A DNA stretch of 64,000 nt, from assembly GCF_900109525.1 (NCBI RefSeq), contig NZ_FOAN01000001.1, forward strand, positions 806,001 to 870,000, given 5' to 3'. Under the pieces are notes generated by a model. It was given only the letters and a program-made list of their open reading frames with translations. It was not told where the DNA came from and did not search any database. The translations under genes were made by a program, and so were the position numbers. The DNA comes from Allobosea lupini. GTDB lineage: Bacteria > Pseudomonadota > Alphaproteobacteria > Rhizobiales > Beijerinckiaceae. Shown one piece after another: positions 38,201-46,261 of this stretch (its first letter is position 1; every line of letters starts with the position of its first letter).

Positions 38201-38369
38201 CCTTAACGACCCCTGCCGCCTCCCCCTGTCCGGGTCGCGTGGCAAGACGGCATGCGGGCTGCGTCCTGCCGATTCGCAAGGGCCCGACCGTCCCCAGCTC
38301 GAACGAAAGCGATCCGATTTGACACGCATTCGCACGATCAGGGACAGCGCAGACCGGACTGGACACGAC

Positions 38370-38942
38370 ATGAAGAATCCGAGCACCCGCCTGGTTTTCG
38401 ACTACTGGGACATGCTGCGCGGCGAACGGAGCGCCCCCGAACGGGGCGAGATCGAGCCGGGCGCGCTGCGCCATGCGCTGGCAGACACCTTCGTGCTGGA
38501 GAACGAGCCGATCGGGCCGGTCTTCCGCCTGGCCGGAACGCGGCTCTGCGCCTTGTTCGGGCGCGAACTGCGCGGGCGAGCCTTCACGGCGCTCTGGCCC
38601 GATGTCGAGGCTCAAGGCGACATGCGCCGCCTGGTCCAGACCGTGATGGACGAGACTGCGGGCGCCGTCGCCGGGCTTTCGGCCCAGACGCAGAGCGGCG
38701 CGAGCGTCCATCTCGAGCTGCTGCTGCTGCCCCTGCGCTATCGCGGGCGGACCCATGCCCGCATCCTCGGCGCGTTCTCACCGGCGTTGTCGCCGGAATG
38801 GCTCGGCCTCGACACACTCGAATCGATGCGGATGATCTCCCTCAGGATGATCTGGCCCGATGCGCGCACGCAGCGCCCGACCGAAGCCGCGGCCCAGGAC
38901 AAGCGGCCGAAGCTGATGCTCCTGCCCGGTGGACGTGTGTGA
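38370..38942 (+). CDS. PAS_5 family PAS domain protein
   Basis: A 190-residue protein starting at ATG 38370 (MKNPSTRLVFDYWDMLRGER); the upstream TTG extension is an alternative. The segment FDYWDMLRGERSAPERGEIEP followed by VFRLAGTRLCALFGRELRG is typical of the PAS_5 family of Rhizobiales. Such proteins have a lone PAS sensor and no catalytic domain. Its position behind a CtrA-type box and next to the PilZ gene suggests cell-cycle or surface signalling. Confidence 0.85.
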   Translation: MKNPSTRLVFDYWDMLRGERSAPERGEIEPGALRHALADTFVLENEPIGPVFRLAGTRLCALFGRELRGRAFTALWPDVEAQGDMRRLVQTVMDETAGAVAGLSAQTQSGASVHLELLLLPLRYRGRTHARILGAFSPALSPEWLGLDTLESMRMISLRMIWPDARTQRPTEAAAQDKRPKLMLLPGGRV

Positions 38943-38949
38943 GAACGCT

Positions 38950-38964
38950 CTAACGTGCTCTTAA
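38950..38964 (+). promoter_or_regulatory. Near-consensus CtrA-type site before PilZ gene
   Basis: CTAA, seven bases, TTAACC: one mismatch in the first half. It lies 44 bases before the PilZ start, a suitable position for a CtrA-activated promoter. Confidence 0.4.
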
Positions 38965-39007
38965 CCCGCGAGCCGGTAGCATCGCTCTGGTAGAAACAGA
39001 GTTTGCA

Positions 39008-39622
39008 ATGCTCACGGCGCCCCAAAATCCAAAGACGGGCTCGGTCCCGGTCGAGCGCCGGCGCCATCAGCGCATGAAAGTCGTCCTGCTTGGACGCTAC
39101 ATGCTGCCCAACCGCATGGAATATCCCTGCCAGACCACCGACATCTCGCCGGGCGGCCTGCACATGGTCGCGCCGGCCAAGCCGATGATCGGTGACCGCG
39201 TCATCGTCTATCTGGAGCATCTCGGGCGAATCGAGGGCACGGCAGTACGCACCACCCCCGCCGGCTTCGCGATGACCATCACCGCGACAAGCCGCAAGCG
39301 CGAGAAGTTCACCGCACAGCTGACCTGGCTCGCCAATCGCGACGAACTCGGCCTGCCCGAGGATCGGCGCCACGAGCGCATCATCCCGCGCAACCCGCGC
39401 TGCATCATCACCCAGGAAGACGGTAGCGAGCATGCGGTCCGGCTGATCGACATCTCGCTCTCGGGCGCGGCCTTCGCCAGCGACCACCAGTTCGAGATGG
39501 GCACGGCGATCCGGCTCGGCAGCACCGCGGGGATGATCGTGCGCCGCTTCGACGGCGGCTACGCCGCCCAGTTCCGCATGCCCCTCTCGGCCGACGTGCT
39601 CGACGAGAATCTCGAGCTCTGA
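39008..39622 (+). CDS. Tandem PilZ-domain protein
   Basis: A 204-residue protein with two PilZ-like units. The first has RRRHQR at residues 17-22 and DISPGGLHM, the c-di-GMP binding RxxxR and D-x-S-x-x-G motifs. The second has RRHERI and DISLSGAAF, a close variant with Ser-Gly-Ala in place of Gly-Gly. The first unit should bind c-di-GMP and the second may be degenerate. The LapG-like gene lies 540 bases downstream. Confidence 0.85.
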   Translation: MLTAPQNPKTGSVPVERRRHQRMKVVLLGRYMLPNRMEYPCQTTDISPGGLHMVAPAKPMIGDRVIVYLEHLGRIEGTAVRTTPAGFAMTITATSRKREKFTAQLTWLANRDELGLPEDRRHERIIPRNPRCIITQEDGSEHAVRLIDISLSGAAFASDHQFEMGTAIRLGSTAGMIVRRFDGGYAAQFRMPLSADVLDENLEL

Positions 39623-40165
39623 GCGCGGACCAGCGCTTCTTTCCTTTCAGCCGAACCTTTAAGACAATCCAGGCAGCGCCTCTCGCGTTCACGCGGGCCG
39701 CGCAGCGGCTCGCCATGGCTCGCTGCTCGACAGATTCACGATAGAAGAAGTATCCGCGAATCGCCTCCTCGCATGTGGGAGAACGGTGCGGATGAAGGTC
39801 CGCCTCGCTGCAGAAGGCGCGACGCCAGCCGCCTCTCCCTGGCGCAGATGGAATCTCTCGCACCTGCCCGCGCTCAAGCCGGGAAAGAGGCCGGCCTGGC
39901 CTCTCTTCGCGGCCGGGCGCGGCAATCCTTGATCATGTGTTACCGGGCTTGCCTGCAGGGTTAACAGACTGGATGGTTAAGAAACCCCATAGTTAATATT
40001 CTCCGACATATGCGCTGTGAATTCTCACTTCCGGTTTTATACATGATTTTCTGTAAGTACTTTGATCTTCAATAGGCTCGATTTCAGTAAAATTGTGCGC
40101 TTTCATTTCAAGCGATCTCTACAGCCCAAGAGCATTGTCGGCCCCGGGACAGGAAAGGGGACGTC
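39623..40165. other. Long intergenic region between PilZ and LapG-like genes
   Basis: No gene is supported in 543 bases. Short GC-rich frames near 39690-39960 have no ribosome site. From about 39960 the sequence turns AT-rich (GGTTAACAG, AGTTAATATT, TTTTATACATGATTTTCTG), with several TTAA words at spacings other than seven. It is most likely a promoter region for the downstream peptidase gene. Confidence 0.5.
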
Positions 40166-40798
40166 ATGTTTTCGGGTTCTCGGGGATTTCGCGGCCTGGC
40201 CGCTGCTACCATCATCGCCCTCGCCGGCGTGACCGGCGCTGAGGCGCAGCAGAATGGCGGCCTGCCGGTCGCCAGCGCGCCAATCGTCGCCGGCGGCGAC
40301 GCACGGGCGCCATATGCCTGGGTCGACTTCTGCAAGCGCATGCCGAGCGAATGCGCAGTCGATACCCGCGAAGCCGAGCAGATCGAGCTGACGGCCAAGA
40401 CCTGGAAGCTGATCGTCGCCGCCAACGTCAAGGCCAACCGCGATATCGAGGCTATCACCGATCAGGAACATTGGGGCGTGGTCGACCGCTGGGACATCCC
40501 GACCGACGGCAAGGGCGATTGCGAGGATTACGTCCTCCTGAAGCGCCAGCGCCTCGCCGAGGCCGGCCTGCCGCGCCGTGCCATGCGCGTCACCGTCGTG
40601 ATCGACGAGGAGAATGCCGGCCATGCCGTGCTAATGATCCGCACCGATCGCGGCGACTTCATCCTCGACAACAAGCGCAACGCGATCCTGCCGTGGAGCC
40701 AGACCGGCTACACCTACGTCAAGCGCGAATCCCAGGCCCGTACCGGCTGGGCCTCGCTCGGCGGCCTCTCGACCTCGACGGTTGCGTCGCTGCGCTGA
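40166..40798 (+). CDS. Transglutaminase-like cysteine peptidase (BTLCP, LapG family)
   Basis: A 210-residue secreted protein with signal peptide ending near AGVTGAEA. The catalytic triad is clear: Cys119 in GKGDCEDYVLLKR, His153 in NAGHAVLMIRT and Asp168 in GDFILDNKR. LapG members cleave large adhesins from the cell surface and are held back by the c-di-GMP sensor LapD. Neither LapD nor an adhesin gene is in view, so the target is inferred from family only. A strong terminator lies at 40930. Confidence 0.9.
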   Translation: MFSGSRGFRGLAAATIIALAGVTGAEAQQNGGLPVASAPIVAGGDARAPYAWVDFCKRMPSECAVDTREAEQIELTAKTWKLIVAANVKANRDIEAITDQEHWGVVDRWDIPTDGKGDCEDYVLLKRQRLAEAGLPRRAMRVTVVIDEENAGHAVLMIRTDRGDFILDNKRNAILPWSQTGYTYVKRESQARTGWASLGGLSTSTVASLR

Positions 40799-40929
40799 AC
40801 CAGGCAACGCGTCGGGCGGGGACGAAACCCGGCGCGAATACCAGATCGGCGAAGTCGAGACGGGCTTCGCCACCAGACGACGAGTCCGGTCACGTCCCCA
40901 CCCACCCGTCCCCGACCGGGCATCGTCCA

Positions 40930-40968
40930 GGGCCGGCTCCTTCCCCGGGAGCCGGCCCGCTTCTTTTT
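40930..40968 (+). terminator. Intrinsic terminator after LapG-like gene
   Basis: Stem GGGCCGGCTCC / GGAGCCGGCCC with a seven-base loop, followed by TTCTTTTT. It lies 130 bases beyond the stop codon. Confidence 0.85.
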
Positions 40969-41002
40969 CGAGGTTAGCGGAACCGCGGCGCAGAACGGAC
41001 GG

Positions 41003-41533
41003 TCAATCGATCCGCTTCATGCCTTTGGCGAACTGCTTCCAGCGCTCGGAATAGCCGGCGGCGGAGGCGCGCAGCCCCGCAGCTGCGGCTTCGTCGAGGG
41101 TGCGGACCGCGCGCGCCGGCGAGCCGACGATCAGCGAATTGTCCGCGAATTCCTTGCCCTCGGTCACCAGCGCGTTGGCGCCGACCAGACAGTTGCGGCC
41201 GATCTTCACATGGTTGAGCACGGTGGCACCCATGCCGATCAGGCTGTTCTCGCCGATGATGCAGCCGTGCAGGATGGCGCGGTGGCCGATGGTGCAGCCG
41301 GCACCGATCCTGAGCGGCGCGCCCATGTCGGTATGGAGCACGCAGCCTTCCTGGATATTGGAGGCTTCGCCGATCTCGATCCACTCATTGTCGCCGCGCA
41401 GCACGGCGCCGAACCAGATCCCGACATCGCGGGCGAGCCGGACACGGCCGATGACATGGGCGTCTGGCGCCAGCCACCACTGCCCTTCCGGCGGCGTCTC
41501 GGGCGCGGTTCCGTCGAGCGAATAGAGCGGCAT
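41003..41533 (-). CDS. Gamma-class carbonic anhydrase family protein
   Basis: A 176-residue left-handed beta-helix protein with hexapeptide-like repeats (VIGRVRLARDVGIWFGAVLRG onward). Zinc histidines typical of the YrdA/PaaY group appear in GCVLHTDMGAPL and GHRAILHGCIIG. It would form a trimer with the metal between subunits. CO2 hydration is plausible but many members show weak or no activity. The start ATG 41533 has GGAGG upstream on the minus strand. Confidence 0.9.
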   Translation of the reverse strand: MPLYSLDGTAPETPPEGQWWLAPDAHVIGRVRLARDVGIWFGAVLRGDNEWIEIGEASNIQEGCVLHTDMGAPLRIGAGCTIGHRAILHGCIIGENSLIGMGATVLNHVKIGRNCLVGANALVTEGKEFADNSLIVGSPARAVRTLDEAAAAGLRASAAGYSERWKQFAKGMKRID

Positions 41534-41588
41534 GGCGTATCCTCCAGGGCTTTTCAGCCCGAGGATTGCAGGGCGAGCACCCTGGCCG

Positions 41589-41951
41589 TCAAGCAGCGCC
41601 GATCATCATCAGCAGGTCGAGCACGACCCGGCCGCTGATCAGGCTCCAGAGCGAGGCGATCATGCTCGCCGCCATCACGAAGAAGAAGGGCCGTCCCTCG
41701 ATCTTCCGTCCGCGCACGGTGTTGCGCAGGATCAGGAAGGGCGCGCTGAAGACGACGACCGGCACGCTCGCCACGGCACGGACACCGCCGCCCTGCAGCA
41801 GTTCGAAGCCGGCGCGCTTGTGCGTGAACAATTCGAAGGCACTGGCCAGCAGGCCGGCGAAGGCGAAGCCAAGAACCAGTGATTTCAAGGCTTCGACGGC
41901 AGAGGGTTCAAGCGTCACAGACGTGGCTTCCAGCGGATGCCGGCGAACCAT
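41589..41951 (-). CDS. Small uncharacterised membrane protein
   Basis: A protein of about 120 residues with three or four hydrophobic segments (SLVLGFAFAGLLASAFELF, VASVPVVVFSAPFLILRNTV, FFFVMAASMIASLWSLISG). I recall similar proteins in Rhizobiales, perhaps the family filed as DUF6949, but I am not sure. The start is unclear: ATG 41951 or GTG 41918 are both possible, and the frame is open to 42002. A CtrA-type box lies just upstream. Confidence 0.7.
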   Translation of the reverse strand: MVRRHPLEATSVTLEPSAVEALKSLVLGFAFAGLLASAFELFTHKRAGFELLQGGGVRAVASVPVVVFSAPFLILRNTVRGRKIEGRPFFFVMAASMIASLWSLISGRVVLDLLMMIGAA

Positions 41952-41983
41952 GACGCAAGGACGATCGCTGCGAAAGCGAAGCT

Positions 41984-41998
41984 TTAACCTTTGGTTAA
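41984..41998. promoter_or_regulatory. CtrA-type binding site in divergent promoter
   Basis: TTAACC-N5-TTAACC (exact TTAA-N7-TTAA). It sits between the small membrane gene (start about 41951) and the plus-strand gene at 42091. A second, weaker site TTTA-N7-TTAA lies at 42019-42033. Confidence 0.55.
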
Positions 41999-42090
41999 CC
42001 ACGCCGACTCCGACATGGTTTACGGGGTGTTAAGGCCGCTCTGTTTCAGTTTCCAGACAGGGCCGCGCGTCGGCCCCGGAGACGGATCCG

Positions 42091-42813
42091 ATGAGCCTCT
42101 ACGCGCCCGACCAGACCCAGCCGCTCGCCAACGCCACCGATGTCGCAGCGCTGATCCGCAATCATCTCAGGCGCCGCCCCGCGCCGGCCCAACCGCGCGG
42201 CGACCGGGCTCTGCTGCGGCTTGCTGGCGCGATCGTCGTGCTCGGCCTGGCCGGCACCGGGCTTGCCCTGTTTGCCACCCGCCCCGATCCCGACGCCGGC
42301 ACCGAGTTGCAGGCGTCGCGGGTCGGCGAGGTCGTGCTGGCGATCCCGGAGAACCTGACCGGCGCCGATGGCGAGGATGGACGCCTCGTCGGCATGGCGC
42401 GCCTGCGACTGGACTGGCCAAGCCTCGGGCCGGTGATGCCCGACACCAGGCACCGCCTGCTGGTGACATTGAGCCCGCCGGACAAGGTCAACGAGCCGGC
42501 GACGCAGCTCTCGACCTATGCCCGCTTCCTGACGCCGACGGTCTGGTCCAATCCGGGCGGGCTGGTCGTGCGCGGCTTCCGCAAGGGCTCGCCCTACGAG
42601 GGCGACGAGCTCTATGTCTCTGTGCCGGATGCGCGCGGCTTTGCGGCGCGTTGCCCGGTCGAGACCGCCCAGAGCGGCCTCGACGAGCCTTGCCGCGTGA
42701 CCTTCCGCCATCGCGGCGTCGATGTGAACATCCGCTTCCCGCGCGCGATCGTGGCCGACTGGCAGATCATGCTCGGCGGCGTGCGCCGCACGATCGACGG
42801 GCTGATGCGCTGA
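42091..42813 (+). CDS. Uncharacterised single-span membrane protein
   Basis: A 240-residue protein with a cytoplasmic N-terminus (IRNHLRRRPAPAQPRG), one transmembrane helix (LLRLAGAIVVLGLAGTGLALFA) and a periplasmic domain of about 170 residues with two cysteines (ARCPVETAQSGLDEPC). No domain is recognised. The gene stands directly behind one exact and one near CtrA-type box and before a convergent DUF3126 gene. A cell-cycle linked envelope role is an inference. Confidence 0.75.
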   Translation: MSLYAPDQTQPLANATDVAALIRNHLRRRPAPAQPRGDRALLRLAGAIVVLGLAGTGLALFATRPDPDAGTELQASRVGEVVLAIPENLTGADGEDGRLVGMARLRLDWPSLGPVMPDTRHRLLVTLSPPDKVNEPATQLSTYARFLTPTVWSNPGGLVVRGFRKGSPYEGDELYVSVPDARGFAARCPVETAQSGLDEPCRVTFRHRGVDVNIRFPRAIVADWQIMLGGVRRTIDGLMR

Positions 42814-42825
42814 GCGCCTGAACCC

Positions 42826-43038
42826 TCAATCCTCGAGATCGACGTCGAGGATCGCCATGGTGAAGTTGAACGAGCGGTCGCCGTCCTCGTCGTCGACATG
42901 GATGATGCCGATGAACTCGTCGGCCAGGTAGACCTCGGCCGAATCGGTCTTCTTCAGCCGCGCGCGCACGCTGATATTGTGGTTGGCGAAGGTGCGACGG
43001 AGATAGGCTTCGAGCTTGGCGAGTTCGGTCTTGTCCAC
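42826..43038 (-). CDS. DUF3126 family protein
   Basis: A 70-residue protein starting at GTG 43038 (read VDKTELAKLEAYLRRTF), the conserved beginning of DUF3126, with AAGGAT as ribosome site. The frame upstream to 43170 is not conserved in appearance. The tail DDEDGDRSFNFTMAILDVDLED is diagnostic. Family is nearly confined to alphaproteobacteria and has no known function. Confidence 0.88.
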   Translation of the reverse strand: MDKTELAKLEAYLRRTFANHNISVRARLKKTDSAEVYLADEFIGIIHVDDEDGDRSFNFTMAILDVDLED

Positions 43039-43204
43039 GATGACGATCCTTATGTGTGGCGCGGACGGATGCCACGCGTGAGCGCTAAGGGCAAGGACGA
43101 AGGCGTTTCCGCCAACAACGCATGGCTCCTGCGCTTCGCGGCGCTGACGCGACATCATTGCCTGTGCCAAGCTTCGCTTCCCCCGCCCGAGGATGGATTC
43201 CCCG

Positions 43205-44569
43205 ATGAAGCCCTGGTTGCCCGCCGCGCTCGACTATGTCGCAAGCTGGCTTGAATTCCAGCGCCGCTTCCATGACCAGCCCGGTTGCGCCGTCGCGATC
43301 GCGGATGGCGGCGAGATCGTGCTGGAAGCCGCCTTCGGCAGCGCCGACCTCTCGACCGGCGAGGTGCTGACGCCGCGCCATGGCTTCCGCATCGCCTCGC
43401 ACTCCAAGAGCTTCACCGCCGCGGGCATCCTGCGCCTCGTCGAACAGGGGCGCCTGCGCCTCGACGACAAGGCCGGTGCCTATGTCGAGAACCTGCACCC
43501 CGACGTCGCGGCGGTGACGCTGACCCAGCTTCTCTCCAACAGCGCCGGCCTCCTGCGGGACGGCGTCGACTCTGGCCAGTTCTTCGATCGCAAGCCCTAT
43601 CTGCGCAAGGACGAGCTGCTCGCCGATCTCGCCCGGCCGCCGGTCTTTCCGGCCTCGCAGCGCCTGAAATACTCCAATCACGGCTTCGGCCTGCTCGGCC
43701 TCGTCATCGAGGCGGTGACGGGAGAGGCTTACGCCGACTGGATCGCCCGCGAGATCGTTGCACCCGCGGGACTGAAGGAGACCCGGCCGGACATCACGCT
43801 GTGGAACGGGCCGATGGCGAAGGGCCACAGCGGCAAGCTGCCGCTCGGCCGGCGCGTGGTGATCCCGGCCGACAATCCCGGTAACGCGATGGTGTCGGCC
43901 GCCGGCTTCGTCGCGACCGCGGCCGACATCGCTCGCTATATCGCCCAGCTCTCGCCGACGGCCGAGCGCAGCGTGCTGTCAGGGCTCAGCCGCCGCGAGA
44001 TGACGCGCCGGCTCTGGCCCGATGCCGAAAGCAGCCTCGGCCGGCATTACGGACTCGGCACGATCTCCGGCGGCGGCGATGGCTGGGACTGGGTCGGCCA
44101 TTCCGGCGGTTTCCAGGGCTTCATCACCCGCACCGCCACCTTGCCGGAACAGGGTCTCACCATATCCGTCCTGACCAACGCCATCGACGGCCTCGCCCAT
44201 CCCTGGCTCGACGGCGTGATCCAGATCTTCCGGACCTTCGCCGAGCACGGCGCGCCGACGCCGGCGACCGAGCGTTGGCGCAAGCGCCTCTGGACGATCT
44301 GGGGCGCCGGCGACCTCGTCCCGGTCGACGGCAAGGTGCTGATGGCCAATCCTGCGCTGTTCAATCCCTTTTTCGACGTCTGCGAGATCGTGCTGGAGAG
44401 CGAGGACCAGGGCCGGATCGTCAAGGCCTCGGCCTTCGCCAGCCCGGGCGAGCCGGCCCGCCTTGTCCGCAATGCTGCAGGCGAGATCGAGGAAGCCTGG
44501 CTCGGCGCCGCGCAGGCGATCGGCGAAGAGGCGCTGAAGGCCGAGATGCTGGAGCGGTATGGGAGTTGA
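43205..44569 (+). CDS. Serine hydrolase, beta-lactamase class C-like
   Basis: A 454-residue protein of the penicillin-binding-protein-like fold. The SxxK motif is SHSK in HGFRIASHSKSFTAAG, the second motif is YSN in LKYSNHGFGLLG, and HSGGFQGF is the KTG-equivalent region. There is no obvious signal peptide, unlike true beta-lactamases, so an intracellular esterase or peptidase is more likely. Start ATG 43205 chosen; 43193 is equally open. Confidence 0.88.
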   Translation: MKPWLPAALDYVASWLEFQRRFHDQPGCAVAIADGGEIVLEAAFGSADLSTGEVLTPRHGFRIASHSKSFTAAGILRLVEQGRLRLDDKAGAYVENLHPDVAAVTLTQLLSNSAGLLRDGVDSGQFFDRKPYLRKDELLADLARPPVFPASQRLKYSNHGFGLLGLVIEAVTGEAYADWIAREIVAPAGLKETRPDITLWNGPMAKGHSGKLPLGRRVVIPADNPGNAMVSAAGFVATAADIARYIAQLSPTAERSVLSGLSRREMTRRLWPDAESSLGRHYGLGTISGGGDGWDWVGHSGGFQGFITRTATLPEQGLTISVLTNAIDGLAHPWLDGVIQIFRTFAEHGAPTPATERWRKRLWTIWGAGDLVPVDGKVLMANPALFNPFFDVCEIVLESEDQGRIVKASAFASPGEPARLVRNAAGEIEEAWLGAAQAIGEEALKAEMLERYGS

Positions 44570-44644
44570 AGCACCTGCTTCCCTTCTCCGCTTCCGGCAG
44601 AAGGTGGCCAGAAGGGCCGGATGAGGGGTCGCTCAGGGCTTTCC

Positions 44645-44736
44645 GTCATGCTCGCCCTTGTGGCGAGCATCCACGTCTTGACCACCGCCTTGCAGACGAG
44701 AAGACGTGGATGGTCGGGATAAACCCGACCATGACG
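44645..44736. repeat. Dispersed palindromic intergenic repeat (family 2, copy d, opposite orientation)
   Basis: GTCATGCTCGCCCTTGTGGC at the left and GGTCGGGATAAACCCGACCA at the right: the two ends of family 2 elements in reverse order compared with 24670 and 36457. A degenerate family 1-like stretch flanks it at about 44575-44630 and 44750-44790. No gene lies in the 247-base gap. Confidence 0.75.
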
Positions 44737-44816
44737 ATGAAGCGCGAGCCCCCTCTCCCTAAGCCTCTCACGTGGGGGAGACGGAATCTGCCGCGCCCTT
44801 CAGCCGGCTATGAGCC

Positions 44817-46142
44817 TCACCTCACATAGTGCAGCTTTTCAAACCGCCGGCGGAAGGCGGTGACGTCGCGGGCGATCGCATCGTCCGGGCGCGCGCCCGA
44901 CAATCCGTCGGCGATGTAGCCGGCAAGCTCCGGCATGTGCTCGGGCTTCATGCCGAAGCGGACGATCTCGGGCGTGCCGAGCCTGAGGCCGTTGACGTCG
45001 CCTTCGACCTCCGCGATCGGCAGGCCGATGCCGCAGCTCAGGATGTTGACGGCGCGCAGCCGCTTCGCCGCGGCCTGCCCACCGCCATAGGACGCCGCCT
45101 CGATCGCGAACTGGTGCGAGGTCGTCGTGCCGCGATCGCGGGCGAACACCGGCACCTGCCGCTCGACAAGAGCCTCTGCCAGCGCCTTCGCCGTCGCCGC
45201 CATCATCGCGGCGTAGTCGCGGCCGAACTCCTGCCAGTCCATCATGGTGATCGCCAGCGCCGCCGATTTCGCCGCGTCGAAATTGGCGGTCAGGCCTGGA
45301 TAGGCGATGGCGTCGAGCCTCTCGGCAAGATCGGCATCGTTGGTGACGATCAGGCCGGAGGGCGGCCCGCCCAGGCTCTTATAGGTGCTCATCGTCATCA
45401 CATGAGCGCCCTCTTCCAGCGGCTGCTGCCAGCCATGGCCCGCGATCATGCCGGAGAGATGGGCCGCGTCGAACAGCACGATCGCGCCGACCTCGTCGGC
45501 GATGGCGCGGATCTCGCGGATCGGGTGTGGAAACAGGTTGAGGCTGCCGCCGATGCTGATCACCTTGGGCCGAAGCCGCCGCGCATCCGCGTGCAGCTTC
45601 TCGACATCGACCGTGTAGCCGTCGGCATCGATGGGTGCGGGATAGGTGACGACGCCGTAGAGCCCGGCGGCGCCGGCGCCGTGATGGGTGACATGGCCGC
45701 CGATCGCGGGCGGCGGCGCGATCACGACATCGCCGGGCTTAGCCGCCGCCATGAAGACGTAGAGATTGGCGATCGCACCGGAAGGTACGCGGATCTCGGC
45801 ATAGGATGCGCCGAAGACCTGCGCTGCAAGCTCGGCCGCCATCACCTCGATCTGCTCGATCGCCTCGAGGCCCATCTCGTATTTGTCGCCGGGATAGCCT
45901 AGCGAGGGCCGCGTGCCGAGCCCCTGCCCCAGCACCGCCTCGGCCCGCGGGTTCATCACATTGGTCGCCGGGTTGAGGTTGACGCAGTCACGCTCGTGGA
46001 TGGTGCGGTTCTCGGCGACGAGGTTGGCGAGCCGCATCTCGCGAGCTCCGCGGTCCTCACCGGCAACCTCTCCGGCGATCCGCAGCACATAGTCCTCGCT
46101 CGCCACCGGTACCCAATCGCGCCGCGCCAGTTTCACCGTCAT
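44817..46142 (-). CDS. Serine hydroxymethyltransferase family PLP enzyme (GlyA paralogue)
   Basis: A 441-residue fold-type I enzyme of the SHMT family. The PLP lysine is Lys255 in TMSTYKSLGGPPSGLI, the cofactor Asp is in LFDAAHLSG (Asp225), and LGTRPSLGYPGDKYE matches the family. It differs from housekeeping GlyA: the usual L-Y-A-E-G-Y-P motif is altered and TYKSLGGPPSG replaces the THKTLRGPRGG loop. It may act on another amino acid such as 2-methylserine or in a specialised pathway. It is divergent from a LysR gene that likely controls it. Confidence 0.85.
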   Translation of the reverse strand: MTVKLARRDWVPVASEDYVLRIAGEVAGEDRGAREMRLANLVAENRTIHERDCVNLNPATNVMNPRAEAVLGQGLGTRPSLGYPGDKYEMGLEAIEQIEVMAAELAAQVFGASYAEIRVPSGAIANLYVFMAAAKPGDVVIAPPPAIGGHVTHHGAGAAGLYGVVTYPAPIDADGYTVDVEKLHADARRLRPKVISIGGSLNLFPHPIREIRAIADEVGAIVLFDAAHLSGMIAGHGWQQPLEEGAHVMTMSTYKSLGGPPSGLIVTNDADLAERLDAIAYPGLTANFDAAKSAALAITMMDWQEFGRDYAAMMAATAKALAEALVERQVPVFARDRGTTTSHQFAIEAASYGGGQAAAKRLRAVNILSCGIGLPIAEVEGDVNGLRLGTPEIVRFGMKPEHMPELAGYIADGLSGARPDDAIARDVTAFRRRFEKLHYVR

Positions 46143-46261
46143 CGCCGTCCCCGCAGAGTGTTGTTTCGTGCGGCCATTGCAGCGATTTGCCGGCGCCGAT
46201 GCAAACCAGTTATCGTCGCCGGAAGGCCTAGAAAATCTAGGCCTGCAACGTCGTTTCGCCC

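Larger units (their letters stand above)
38003..38369. other. Regulatory gap between rhomboid and PAS genes
   Basis: No gene is supported. It holds a perfect 22-base palindrome at 38046-38067 (GGGGAGAGCGC and its complement) followed on the minus strand by TTTTC, and an exact CtrA-type box at 38186-38200. A TTG at 38319 would add 17 residues (LTRIRTIRDSADRTGHD) to the PAS protein. Confidence 0.5.

Noticed and set aside
39008..39622. A single PilZ domain with a long tail
   Set aside because: The second half has its own RRHERI and DISLSG motif, so two PilZ-like units fit better.
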